From Caballeronia choica (GTDB lineage Bacteria > Pseudomonadota > Gammaproteobacteria > Burkholderiales > Burkholderiaceae), in contig NZ_FCON02000003.1 in the NCBI RefSeq assembly GCF_001544535.1, positions 102,926 to 166,925 of the forward strand: 64,000 nt of DNA. Reading direction: 5' to 3'. The first letter of the stretch is position 1. Each line of letters begins with the position of its first letter. This document shows positions 26,001-35,379 of this stretch, one piece after another. Under the pieces are notes generated by a model. That model searched no databases and had not been told where the DNA came from. It saw only the letters and a list, made by a program, of their open reading frames with translations. The position numbers and the translations under genes were made by a program.

Positions 26001-28768
26001 TGGAAAAGCTCGTCAACAATTAATTCTATATCTGACGGATTTTTATCAAACCAATATTCGTGCAGCAGCGGCCTGATTTCTGTATCGATGATTTGGTAAT
26101 AATAGTCTTCATCCGACAGCGACGAAGGTTTTGACGTGCAAAAATAGCTGTGGCCGATACAAAACCCGTCGCGAAGTTCCAGATCGTCGGCTATCTTCTG
26201 ATTTAAAATTTCAAAGCGATCGACGATATGATTCGCATATGCCTCGGACCATCCGAGTTCTTGCAAAAATTCTGAGAATTTCTGATGCCCAAAGCCTGGG
26301 ATTATTGGAACAAAAGCGAATCGCCGACGTAGAGCGTAATCGATAGACGTCAGTGAGCGATCAGCCGTGTTCATTAGTCCAATTATCAAAAGATTTTCCG
26401 GTACGTAGAATTTTCCATCGTGTTCGTCGGAATAGGCAAGCTGCAGAGCCCACTCGGGGCTACGCTTATCAGCCTCAATCAGCATGAGAAGCTCACCAAA
26501 AATTTTCCCCAGATTTCCACGATTTATTTCATCGATGACGAAAACGAATTTTTCATCTGGATTGTCCCGCGCTTTTTCACAGAATCGATAAAAAACTCCG
26601 TCGCGTATCGCAAAGCCACTGCCGTCGCGCTTCGGCCGGAACCCCTGAATGAAATCCTCGTAGGAGTAGGCTTGATGGAACTGAACCGTTTCTATCCGAT
26701 CCGCGGCCCTGAATCCGATTGTTGCATATGCGAGCCGCTTTGCAACGAACGTTTTCCCGACTCCAGGTGGCCCCTGCAGGATTATGTTTTTCTTAATTGA
26801 AAGGAGCCGCTGCGCTCTCTCGAAAACCGATCTCTCGATAAATAAATTCGCGAGCGCGTCATCAATTGCATACGGTTCAACGAGTGGAGCTTCAATTTCC
26901 TCGTGCTCGAGGCGAGCGAATCCGAAGGCGTTTTGATTCAACAAGTTTGATGGCTTCGACCACGGCTCAACGGCTGAGAATGCGGTGATAGCAAGGGGCG
27001 GCTCCAACTCGTCGATTTTTCGGACTAGAAGCCAGGTTTTGAATATTTCACTTTGTTTAGGACCTGCGCAACGGATTCCTTGCTGCGCAGGCGGCGTGTG
27101 TTCGGTCCAGGGACTGACAAGTCCGTCAAGTCCACGGGAACTGATGTATCGATCGCATTGCAGTCGATGTGTAATCCGTCCATATCCAGAATTGATGTAC
27201 AGGAAGAACGAGGCGCCCAACTCTCGGCCCGCGGGCTCGGGAATTAGAAAACTCCACCACGATGCGAACGCTCCCGTTTCTTCGATTAACTTTTGAGCGT
27301 CAGACAGCCACTGATGCTCTTTTGACGTTCCAATTAGACACAGTTGATCAGCTTGTGAGGGGGGCCAATGGCCTTCGAGCACGCAGTCGAAACCGAGTTT
27401 CTCGAACACGTGCTTCGCTTGTACATCCGTATAGAGCGCGTAGTCCGCTACCCCTGGAAGCTTGCTGAATACCGCACCAACGGGCTTCCGCGTATCACCA
27501 ATGCGGATCATCCAATGCCCGTCACTACCGGCCGATGTCGGGACCTCTGTCGTACTTCTCTCATACGCGTCTCTGACGTCGGATGGGTTCAATCGAAGCG
27601 TCAAATTTCCAACTTGGAACTCTTGCCGCGCGTCCTTCATGGCTTCAAGGATCGCCTCATATAATGCCGCCGATAGTGGTCTTATCGCGTGTTGAACGTT
27701 GTAACCTTCTTGGTTCTTCAGGCGCAAGCCGAGATCAGCGGGCAGTGGCCGCGCCGGGGACACTTCCGACCAGTCTATGAATCTGGCTTCGAAGTATGTG
27801 TACTCCGGCGACTCCTCGGGGCTGGGAACGCGCCTTATCGCAGGACCGAGTCGTCCAAAGCCGAAAATTTCAACGCCATTTTGTGATTTGCGATCAACGA
27901 TTACCCAACCCCCGCCGATCAACTTTTTGTGATTGGGTACATTCGACCCATATCGATAGATCTGTCCCTCCAAGTCGCCCCAGAGACTATTGGTGTTTGA
28001 GCGAATAAGGAGGTAGTTGTTAGGCGCGGATACGGATGGATCGGACTGAGGAAGCGCGGTTTCGATTGAGGCTGCTGGTGGGTTCAAAAGCATCTCACGT
28101 ACGAATTCGTCAAGTGAGTCAAAGGCGGACAATATTTTGGAGTGGTTGTCATCTCCAACGCGAGCAAAACCAAAAAACTGTTTAGGTAGATATGCGGTAA
28201 GTGCAGAAAGAGGGATTTCGACCGGCGTCGGTTTCGAAAGGAAGAAGATGTATTGCCAAGTCTTGCCGTCGTCTGTTTGACCCCACAACGCTCGAGCTAG
28301 ATTTATGCTATCCACCTTGTATAAGACTTTTGCCACAAAGCGGTATTTGGCCCCGAACACGCAGAACATCCAGTCTCCGATCTCCAGCGCAGGGTAATAA
28401 CTGTCATTCATCTTGCCGGGAACCGCCCCCCAGGCATATAGGCCCCCGTCCAGATTGATTTGCTCAAGCGCCGGCAAGTGTTCGGTCCCGACGTTTTCAC
28501 GCACCGTCGCGGCATTTATCGGCCGCGTGATTGAGACGTCGAGATGCTTCCTGGCCTCCGGGTCACCTGCAGTGAAAACGAAAATGTTTTGCGTCACGTC
28601 CCTCTCCATGGCATCTAGTTCGACGAGAGGATGCCACATCGCGGCGCGGTGCGGCCATTGGCCGCCGACTTCGAACCATGTGCTAACAGTTCGCGGCTTT
28701 TCGGACTTCGCGGCCGGCCCGCTGCGCTCACCCTTTTGGATTGGAATGACAGGCGAGCGCCTCGTCAC
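25997..28768 (-). CDS. mcrB: McrB-like AAA+ GTPase with EVE-like N-terminal region
   Basis: Motor/recognition subunit of a McrBC-type system. The AAA+ domain (about residues 630-900) has Walker A GPPGVGKT (about 661), Walker B with FVIDEINRGN (about 740) and the McrB signature NTADRS (about 798), expected to bind GTP. Residues ~60-210 (IFVFTAGDPEARKHL, GDWMFCVFGAKYRF) resemble the EVE/PUA-like modules that read modified bases in McrB relatives. The middle ~400 residues are unfamiliar. I give the GTG at 28768; no strong ribosome site supports it, so the true start may be further inside. Cotranscribed with mcrC. Confidence 0.8.
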   Translation of the reverse strand: MTRRSPVIPIQKGERSGPAAKSEKPRTVSTWFEVGGQWPHRAAMWHPLVELDAMERDVTQNIFVFTAGDPEARKHLDVSITRPINAATVRENVGTEHLPALEQINLDGGLYAWGAVPGKMNDSYYPALEIGDWMFCVFGAKYRFVAKVLYKVDSINLARALWGQTDDGKTWQYIFFLSKPTPVEIPLSALTAYLPKQFFGFARVGDDNHSKILSAFDSLDEFVREMLLNPPAASIETALPQSDPSVSAPNNYLLIRSNTNSLWGDLEGQIYRYGSNVPNHKKLIGGGWVIVDRKSQNGVEIFGFGRLGPAIRRVPSPEESPEYTYFEARFIDWSEVSPARPLPADLGLRLKNQEGYNVQHAIRPLSAALYEAILEAMKDARQEFQVGNLTLRLNPSDVRDAYERSTTEVPTSAGSDGHWMIRIGDTRKPVGAVFSKLPGVADYALYTDVQAKHVFEKLGFDCVLEGHWPPSQADQLCLIGTSKEHQWLSDAQKLIEETGAFASWWSFLIPEPAGRELGASFFLYINSGYGRITHRLQCDRYISSRGLDGLVSPWTEHTPPAQQGIRCAGPKQSEIFKTWLLVRKIDELEPPLAITAFSAVEPWSKPSNLLNQNAFGFARLEHEEIEAPLVEPYAIDDALANLFIERSVFERAQRLLSIKKNIILQGPPGVGKTFVAKRLAYATIGFRAADRIETVQFHQAYSYEDFIQGFRPKRDGSGFAIRDGVFYRFCEKARDNPDEKFVFVIDEINRGNLGKIFGELLMLIEADKRSPEWALQLAYSDEHDGKFYVPENLLIIGLMNTADRSLTSIDYALRRRFAFVPIIPGFGHQKFSEFLQELGWSEAYANHIVDRFEILNQKIADDLELRDGFCIGHSYFCTSKPSSLSDEDYYYQIIDTEIRPLLHEYWFDKNPSDIELIVDELFQ

Positions 28769-29130
28769 ATTGAGCCGCGGACGTTTGTAACGCTTCGCGC
28801 CAGGTATCAGCGGATGGCAGCTTTCAAGCGACGCTTAGGATAAGGGCGACTTATGTCTATCATTTGACACCGCGCGATCTCAGCGAATGCTTCCGAGACT
28901 CAACAGTTGCTGTCTGAGAGAAGCGTAGGTCCCTGATTCTTTCAGCGAGGCTACACTATGCGACCGATGACTTGACGCGAGGCGGCGTCGAGTTCTCACA
29001 ACGATGTCCGCCGCGACAGCGCTTAATCAGCGACTCGTGCAGACGAAAATCTGCTTGGCTTGGGGCTCGGAGGTCAGATGCGCTGCCTGCGAGTGGGCCA
29101 GTCGAAAACAACATTTCACAGGAAAAATAG
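28769..29130. promoter_or_regulatory. Divergent intergenic region between mcrB and the truncated nuclease gene
   Basis: About 360 bp between two divergently oriented genes, so it should hold promoters for both. I see no convincing additional gene and no clear operator. AGGA lies eight bases ahead of the rightward ATG at 29131. Confidence 0.4.
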
Positions 29131-29500
29131 ATGATTTTCGAACCTACTCCGGAGCAAATAAGTCGACTCACGAGCATCGAATTGGTCCAACTCATGAAGA
29201 GACTGCTATTGGCAGAATGTCGGTTGGTCGACATCCCTCTTCGCGCTGCAACGGTACCGTTGCAGATTACCATCGGTGACGGTGGTGAGGACGGGCGGGT
29301 TGAATGGGCCGGAGGTGTGAACTCGACCGACTTTTTCCCTTCCAGATTTTCCATCTTTCAATCGAAAGCGCAAAATCTAACTGAATCGGCGGTTTTCGAC
29401 GAAGTCGCCAAACGTCCGAAAAACGGGCCGCCGGTGCTCAATAACGCTGTGTCCGAGATGCTCGCCAAGAAGGGCGCCTATGTGACGGCGCGTGTCAAGG
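29131..29500 (+). pseudogene. N-terminal fragment of a QxK-type nuclease protein cut by an IS
   Basis: The first ~122 residues of a larger protein. GGEDGRVEW (D54) followed by FSIFQSKA (Q77, K79) matches the D-QxK variant of the PD-(D/E)XK fold used by Mrr- and Cap4-like nucleases fused to large ATPases. The frame then runs straight into the left end of the insertion sequence and stops at 29538, adding ~13 foreign residues. Nothing resembling the missing remainder occurs beyond the insertion, so the rest was lost. It starts at ATG 29131 after AGGA. The identity as an Avs- or Mrr-like defence protein is inference. Confidence 0.6.
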
Positions 29501-29510
29501 TACTTGTCGC
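29501..29510 (+). repeat. Left inverted repeat of the IS3-family element (core)
   Basis: TACTTGTCGC, the exact complement of 31122-31131, lies five bases from the orfB stop, as usual for IS3-family elements. Confidence 0.75.
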
Positions 29511-29515
29511 CTCAG

Positions 29516-30607
29516 TCATGCAGCCAAAGGCTGTTTAAGTGTGGCGTGCGAGGCTACCGTGACGACTGACTCGCGCTCCGGATTAAGGGTGACGGCGCCG
29601 ATTGGTGTCCAGTCTCGCGTGCAGCGTGACCAGCGGGCCGGGTTGCGTTCCCGCGCCTGCACATACACCTCGTGACGCGCCGCGAGGATCACGTGGTCGT
29701 CGCCGTCATGGCGCTGCGCCGGGCTCACGTAGCGGATGCTGCTGTGGCGATGGTCGAAGTTGTACCAATGCACGAAGTCGCTCGCCCAGTCGCGTGCAGC
29801 ATTGAGATCGGCGAAGCCCGTGTTAGGGAACTCCGGGCGGTACTTGGCCGTGCGGAACAGCGCCTCGGCAAAGGCGTTGTCGTCACTGACGCGTGGGCGC
29901 GAGTACGAGGGCTTCACGCCAAGCCAGTGAAGCATGGCCAACACGGTCGTGGCCTTGAGCGTGGAGCCGTTGTCTCCGTGCAGCACCGGCTTGTCCGCCA
30001 GAGTGGCGATGCCCTCGGCCAGCGCTGTGCGCCGCACCAGATGGGCCGCATGGCTGGCATCGTCGCGCTCGTGCACCTCCCATCCGACGATCTTCCGGCT
30101 GTACAGGTCCAGGATCAGGTACAGGTAAAACCATTGACCGGCGACCTCAGCGGGTAAATAGGTCATATCCCAACACCAGACTTCCCGTGGTGCGCCAGCG
30201 ATGTGCGTGGTCGGCGGTCGGCCAGCCCTGGGTGCTTTGGCCCGGCCCCGATGTGTGGTTTGCCCGTGCTCGCGCAGCACGCGGGCGAAGGTGGATTCGC
30301 TGGCGATGTACACGCCTTCATCAGCCAGCATGGGCACGATGCGCGCAGGAGGCATATCGGCGAAGCGCGACTCGTTGGCCACGCGCAGCACCTCGGCACG
30401 CTCGGCGGCGCTTAGCGCATGTGCCGGTTGCGGGCGTACCGCATGGAGCCTGCCATCGCCCGATACGAGGCCCGTGCCGGTATTCCAGCGCTGCAGCGTG
30501 CGCACGTCGATGCCGGCCGTGTCGCAGGCCAGGCGCAGCCGTGCGCCGGCCTTGTGCGCGGTGTGGATATCATGAGCCAGCGACTGGCGATCTTCGAGGC
30601 CGATCAT
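29516..30607 (-). CDS. IS3-family transposase OrfB (DDE integrase core)
   Basis: Catalytic transposase of the element. The integrase core has D147 in CWDMTYL, D212 in LHGDNGS and E248 in NAFAEALFRTAKYRPEF. The second Asp and the Glu are separated by 35 residues, the DD(35)E spacing of IS3 elements. A helix-turn-helix-like region lies at residues 20-45 and an HTH_21-type segment before the core. Its ATG overlaps the orfA stop (ATGA), so expression is by coupling rather than an obvious -1 slippage site. It appears intact (363 residues). Confidence 0.92.
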   Translation of the reverse strand: MIGLEDRQSLAHDIHTAHKAGARLRLACDTAGIDVRTLQRWNTGTGLVSGDGRLHAVRPQPAHALSAAERAEVLRVANESRFADMPPARIVPMLADEGVYIASESTFARVLREHGQTTHRGRAKAPRAGRPPTTHIAGAPREVWCWDMTYLPAEVAGQWFYLYLILDLYSRKIVGWEVHERDDASHAAHLVRRTALAEGIATLADKPVLHGDNGSTLKATTVLAMLHWLGVKPSYSRPRVSDDNAFAEALFRTAKYRPEFPNTGFADLNAARDWASDFVHWYNFDHRHSSIRYVSPAQRHDGDDHVILAARHEVYVQARERNPARWSRCTRDWTPIGAVTLNPERESVVTVASHATLKQPLAA

Positions 30608-31077
30608 TCGTCCTCGCCCGTGCTGAAGATCGCCGCGACTTTTTTTGATAGGACCAGCAGCGCGGCCGTCTCAGCTAACGCACGGTCCTTGCGCCGCAAC
30701 TCGCGCTCGAGGTCCTTGATGCGACGCCGGTCCTGCTGGGTCTGCTGCGGGCTGGCATGCGCCTCCTCGGGCCCGGCCAGCGCCTGCGTGGCGCTTTGCC
30801 GCCAGGAAGCGAGCTCGTGCGGATACACACCGTTGGCGCGGCACCATGCGCTCTTGGCAGCCTCGTCCATCGCAGCGGTCGTCAGCACGGCGTCAAATCG
30901 GGCCGCCGCTGTCCAGGCCCGCTCGCGAGCGGGCCTGGACAGCGCATCACTGCGCCAGCGCTCCAGCGTCCCCACTCCCACGCCAACCTCACGTGCAACG
31001 TCTTCCAACGCCGCGCTCTCCGGCGGCAGCAACCGCGCAACAGCTCTGTCCTTGAATGCTTGTCCGTATTTTGCCAA
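30604..31077 (-). CDS. IS3-family transposase OrfA (helix-turn-helix)
   Basis: DNA-binding partner of OrfB. Residues 1-45 (FKDRAVARLLPPES, EVGVGVGTLERWRSDAL) form a helix-turn-helix of the transposase type. A C-terminal charged coiled-coil (QQDRRRIKDLERELRRKDRAL, about residues 112-132) is the usual leucine-zipper-like multimerisation region. The protein is 157 residues, somewhat long for an OrfA. It starts 45 bp inside the right inverted repeat. Confidence 0.88.
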   Translation of the reverse strand: MAKYGQAFKDRAVARLLPPESAALEDVAREVGVGVGTLERWRSDALSRPARERAWTAAARFDAVLTTAAMDEAAKSAWCRANGVYPHELASWRQSATQALAGPEEAHASPQQTQQDRRRIKDLERELRRKDRALAETAALLVLSKKVAAIFSTGEDE

Positions 31078-31121
31078 TTCGTTTTCTCATCATCGCCCCC
31101 GGTTCATTGATTCTATTGGAG

Positions 31122-31131
31122 CGACAAGTAT
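31122..31131 (+). repeat. Right inverted repeat of the IS3-family element (core)
   Basis: GCGACAAGTA, the exact complement of 29501-29510. The pairing extends outward imperfectly to about 31140. Confidence 0.75.
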
Positions 31132-31185
31132 TCTGACGCGGGGGGCCACCCGTCCGAGACGACGGGACCGGAAACGGAGAGTAAC

Positions 31186-31680
31186 GTGAAAGCTGGCGCC
31201 AGACCGTTTAAACCTGATAGTCGTGAAAAGCTTTTTCCTGAGCAGGGACATGACCCGTACAAGCGGCAGGCCAAACTACGCGAGCCGACAGTCTGTCCCG
31301 TGTGTGGTGCTGTCTATCGCGAGGGCCGCTGGCAATGGGCCGCGCGTGTGTCGGGCGCTGAGGAGGTGGTCTGCTCGGCCTGCCATCGCATCGCCGACGG
31401 AATGCCCGCAGGGTATTTGTATATCGAGGGGGCGTTTGATTCTCACGATCGAGTCGAGTTGCTTCAGCTCCTACGCCATCACGAAACGCGGGCGCGCTCG
31501 GAACATCCTATGGAACGCATCATCACTATTGACGAGCGTTTCGAGCGCACGGTCGTAACGACGACAGGCATCCATCTCGCTCGAGAGCTGGGCGCCGCGC
31601 TTGAGAGAGCGTTCCATGGCTGCCTGGAGTTGAAATTCAGCAAGGCAGAAAACTTACTGCGCGCCTACTGGCATCGGTAG
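31186..31680 (+). CDS. BCAM0308-family zinc-ribbon protein
   Basis: A 164-residue protein matching the BCAM0308 family as I recall it, named after a gene of the Burkholderia cenocepacia low-oxygen-activated (lxa) locus. A zinc ribbon is formed by CPVC (about residues 38-41) and CSAC (about 64-67). Segments such as AGYLYIEGAF and ERIITIDERFERTVVTTTGIHLARELG follow. It starts at GTG 31186 with GGAGA seven bases ahead. Biochemical function is not known. It marks the left end of the lxa-like region, with the IS element only ~50 bp upstream, so any original promoter may have been displaced. Confidence 0.8.
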   Translation: MKAGARPFKPDSREKLFPEQGHDPYKRQAKLREPTVCPVCGAVYREGRWQWAARVSGAEEVVCSACHRIADGMPAGYLYIEGAFDSHDRVELLQLLRHHETRARSEHPMERIITIDERFERTVVTTTGIHLARELGAALERAFHGCLELKFSKAENLLRAYWHR

Positions 31681-31879
31681 GAGCATTGGATGCTGCATCC
31701 TTAATCTTTAATCGGGCATGGCTTCGTAAGTTGCGGCCACTCTCGTACCAACGAGGACCGGCCGCCCCGGATGCGAGTTCGCATCACTGCAGGCCGGCGA
31801 AGTGATGAGCTATACGCCGAATGGACGGGCGTCATCACCCATTCGGGAAACCGGGCGGCATCCGATCTGCTAGTACTAC

Positions 31880-32228
31880 TGTGTTCCCGCCTGCCAAATT
31901 GCACCGTCCGTTCAGCAGCGCGCTGCAAAATTTCTTTTGACTGGTCGCTGAAATGCTGTTGCAGGTTCACTCCGTCGGGTTCGGAAACCGCGCCGGACGG
32001 CATAGTGCCCATGGGCGGATGACCGGCCGATATCGGGCCGGTGAAGAAGTTGTCGAACAGTCCGCCTCGGAAAAGCGACTCAAGCGGGGATACCTGACGC
32101 TGATGTCGCGTGAGTTGCGCGTAGTGATAGTCGCAGACGTTTATTTGCTTGCGTTGCCTGTCTTGTACCACCGCAACCCGGACCGTTGCCGGCCTCACGC
32201 CGCATAGATCGCACATGTGCTGCGCCAT
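31880..32228 (-). pseudogene. Inverted N-terminal segment of a ClpC-like ATPase gene
   Basis: Read leftward from ATG 32228 (after GAGGGAGACAGA, a good ribosome site), this encodes the start of a Clp ATPase of the zinc-finger type. It has CDLCGV (residues 6-11) and CDYHY (about 32-36), then SPLESLFRGGLFDNFF and SDQSKEILQRAAERTVQFGRRE. After that the Clp-like sequence ends and the open frame continues to 31701 with unrelated residues. The remainder of the same gene lies next door on the opposite strand. The arrangement is explained by inversion of ~400 bp containing leader and first ~115 codons, with loss of ~25-35 codons at the junction. Confidence 0.75.
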
Positions 32229-32283
32229 ATTCTGTCTCCCTCAAGGTGAACCGTTATGTTCGCGGCCTAGTGCGAATGTCTGC

Positions 32284-34710
32284 CTGCAGGAGTATATCGA
32301 GCAGCACGCGCTCAGGGAGGAAGCGACCCCGAGAAGCGCCGACGGCGAGATCGCGGTTTCGCCGCGTTTGAAGAGCGCACTCGAGCGTGCCTTTATCGCA
32401 TCCCGTGAGTTCGGCCAGAGCTACGTCGGACCCGAACACATGCTCGCGGGACTGGCCGAAGTCACCGACAGTTTCGCCGGCGATTTGTTGATTAAATACG
32501 GGCTGACACCCCAGGCGTTGCGTCAGCAAGCGCTGAAGGTGGCTGGCTCCGATGAAGGTGCCGGCCAGCCACCCAGCGAGACGCCGCAACTTGACAAATA
32601 TAGCCGGGATATTACTCGCCTTGCACGCGAGGGCAAGCTCGACCCGGTCATTGGCCGCGCGAAGGAAACAGAGACACTCGCCGAGGTGCTGGCGCGACGC
32701 AAGAAGAACAACCCGGTGCTGATCGGCGAACCGGGGGTCGGCAAAACGGCGATCGTTGAAGGCCTCGCGCAGCGCATGATCAGCGGCGATGTGCCGGAAA
32801 CGCTGCGCGACAAACGGCTGGTCGAACTGAATGTAAATTCACTGGTTGCGGGCTCCAAATACCGCGGGGAGTTCGAGGAGCGAGTCAAGCAGGTGATGGA
32901 CGAAATCGCCGCCCACAAGGACGAACTGGTGTTGTTCGTCGACGAAGTGCATACGATCATCGGCGCTGGCCAAGGCGGCGGCGAAGGCGGCCTCGATATT
33001 GCAAACGTGTTCAAGCCGCCGATGGCCCGCGGCGAGCTCAACCTAATTGGTGCGACGACACTGTCCGAATACCAGAAGCACATCGAGAAGGACGCAGCGC
33101 TCGAGCGGCGATTTCAGCCGGTGCTGGTCGCCGAGCCGACTGTCGAGCAGACTATCAGCATCTTGCGCGGTCTGCGTGACCGGCTCGAAGCGCACCACAA
33201 GGTTACGATTCTCGACGAGGCATTCGTTGCGGCAGCCGAGTTGTCCGATCGCTATATTACCGGCCGCTTTTTGCCGGACAAAGCCGTCGACCTGATCGAC
33301 CAGGCCGCCGCGCGAGAACATCTCTCGTCGACGTCTCGGCCCGCCGACATTCTCGAACTCGAATCCGAGATCGCGCAACTTCGACGCGAGCAGGACTATG
33401 CGTCATCCCGCAAGCAGTTCGAGCGCGCGAAGGAACTCGGTGACCAACTTGGGGTGAAGGAGACTCAGTTGGGCGACGCGACTGCGATCTGGAAGCGCCG
33501 TGTCACTTCGAGCAAAGCTGAGGTGAGTACTGCGCAAGTCGCCGAAATCGTCGCGAAGCTGACGGGCATTCCTGTCGCGGAACTGACCCAGGAAGAAAAA
33601 GACAAACTGCTGAAGATGGAAGCACGTTTGCATCAGCGGGTAATTGGTCAGGATGAAGCGATCGGCGCGGTCAGCGACGCCGTGCGACGCAGCCGGGCCG
33701 GCCTGCAGGGCGGGCACCGGCCCGTCGCAGTGTTCCTGTTTCTCGGGCCCACCGGCGTCGGCAAGACCGAACTTGCGAAGGCGCTAGCCGAAGTGGTCTT
33801 CGGCGATGAGGATGCAATCGTGCGGGTCGATATGAGCGAGTATATGGAGCGGCACGCGGTCGCGCGACTGATCGGCGCCCCGCCGGGTTACGTTGGCTAT
33901 GAAGAGGGCGGCCAACTGACCGAGCGCATACGGCGCCGCCCGCATAGCGTGATCCTCCTTGATGAGATCGAAAAAGCCCACCCCGACGTGTATAACGTGC
34001 TGCTCCAGGTCTTTGACGATGGCCGCCTGACCGATGGCAAAGGCCGCGTGATCGACTTCGCCAACACACTGATCATTGCGACCAGCAATCTGGCGTCGGA
34101 CGTGATCATGGGGTCACGACGCAGCCATCCAGGCTTTCTGCCGGCCGGCGGCAATGGCGCCGGCAAGGGCGCCAGGGCTCGTAAGAGCGGCAAAAGCGAT
34201 GGCGTGCGCGAAGGCGTGATGGAGGTGCTGCGCTCGCATTTCCGGCCAGAGTTTCTGAACCGGATCGACGAAATCATCATCTTCGAATCGCTGCAACTCG
34301 ACCAGATTCGCGCCATCGTACGGCTACATCTCGATCAGGTCGCCCGCGTGACAAAGAGCCAGGAAATCGAACTGGCGTTCGACGAGAGCATCGTCGAACA
34401 ACTCGCACTTGAAGGCTATCGACCTGAGTATGGCGCGCGAGAATTGCGCCGGCGTATCCGTCAGGTGATCGAAAATCCGCTCGCCAAGGAAATGCTCGAC
34501 GGACGCATCAAGGAGGGTTCTCGAGTCTGCTGTCGCTATGACGCTCACGAGGACGGCGTGGTGTTCGAACTCAGTGCTCAAGCGCATGATGCGGCCGAGG
34601 CAGCAGAGATGTCCGAAGATGCCGAATTGGTCAAGGCGACTGGCAACAAGCGCCGACGCCCCGCGCGCAAACGCGCCTCCACCGACGGTCCCGCGCGGGT
34701 GACACAATGA
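32284..34710 (+). pseudogene. ClpC-like AAA+ ATPase lacking its start (rest of the inverted gene)
   Basis: About 805 residues of an HSP100/Clp unfoldase. It begins at EYIEQHAL (32290) in the N-domain, continues through the Clp-N repeat (SYVGPEHMLAGL) and AAA-1 (GEPGVGKT near 32730; Walker B ELVLFVDEVHT), then a UVR-type middle region and AAA-2 (GPTGVGKTELAKAL near 33748; APPGYVGYEEGGQL). The frame extends upstream to an ATG at 32149, but that part is antisense to the inverted gene start, so a normal N-terminus is missing. The ATPase modules look intact. Whether any product is made from an internal start is unknown. It overlaps the next gene by four bases. Confidence 0.8.
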
Positions 34711-35379
34711 ACGCGGAGATGATGGGCATCGTACCTTTGTTCCGCGATCGTGCCGAAGCCGGGCGCCTGCTGGCACGCCAACTGCGCGACTACGCCGGCG
34801 ACCGCCACGTAATTGTGCTCGCGCTGCCGCGCGGTGGTGCCGGTTGGACATGAAGTGGCCCAAGCACTTGGAGTCGAACTTGACGTGTTGGTCGTGCGCA
34901 AGCTTGGCGTGCCCTACTATCCGGAATTGGCGATGGGCGCGATAGCGTCCGGCGGGGCGACATATCTCGACGAGCACACGATTCGGATGGCCGGGGTTTC
35001 TCAGGAAGCGGTCGCGGGTGTACTAAACGATGAGCGCCGCGAGTTGCTACGGCGCGAAGCGCTGTACCGCGGTCAACGGCCGCAGTTGAGCCTTAAAGGC
35101 CGGACCGTAATTGTCGTGGACGATGGCGTCGCGACCGGGTCCACGATGCGCGTCGCTATTGCAGCGCTGCGCGCCAGTAAGCCCGCGCGCATCGTTGTCG
35201 CCGTGCCCGTCGCGCCAGAGAGCACGGCTAGTCAACTAGCCGCAATTGCTGATCACTTCGTCTGCGCGCATAGCGCGCGTGACTTTGGCGGCGTCGGCCA
35301 ATTCTACAGGGATTTTGGCCAGACGAGCGACGCCGAAGTGCGCGCGCTTCTCTCGCGATCACATCAGGACACACTGTAA
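34707..35379 (+). pseudogene. Phosphoribosyltransferase with a frameshift
   Basis: PRTase-fold protein of the type found in lxa and stress loci. The frame from ATG 34707 encodes IVPLFRDRAEAGRLLARQL through LALPRGG and stops at 34853. The protein resumes in the next frame at PVGHEVAQALGVELDVLVVRKLG (from about 34840) and runs to 35379, including the PRPP loop VIVVDDGVATGST. The family reads PRGGVPVG, so two bases of the Val codon appear missing at about 34839. It may be inactivated, or a sequencing error. The ATG overlaps the Clp stop and the stop overlaps the next ATG, showing a tight operon. Confidence 0.8.

Larger units (their letters stand above)
29494..31138 (-). mobile_element. IS3-family insertion sequence with two overlapping ORFs
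   Basis: A ~1.65 kb GC-rich element in AT-richer surroundings. Imperfect inverted ends are GTGTCAAGGTACTTGTCGC on the left (29492-29510) and its near-complement, ending GCGACAAGTATTCTGACGC, on the right (31122-31140); the inner ten bases TACTTGTCGC match exactly. It encodes orfA and orfB in the minus direction. The exact outer ends are uncertain by a few bases; CGCG on both sides could be a 4-bp target duplication. It truncates a nuclease gene and separates the defence island from the lxa-like locus. Confidence 0.85.

Noticed and set aside
31701-31879. Continuation of the inverted Clp fragment to 31701
   Set aside because: Residues beyond FGRRE no longer look like a Clp protein; the frame is simply open into unrelated sequence.
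31870-32284. Weak direct repeat (13 of 18 bases) at the two borders of the Clp inversion
   Set aside because: Direct instead of inverted orientation cannot explain an inversion and the match is within chance for this length.
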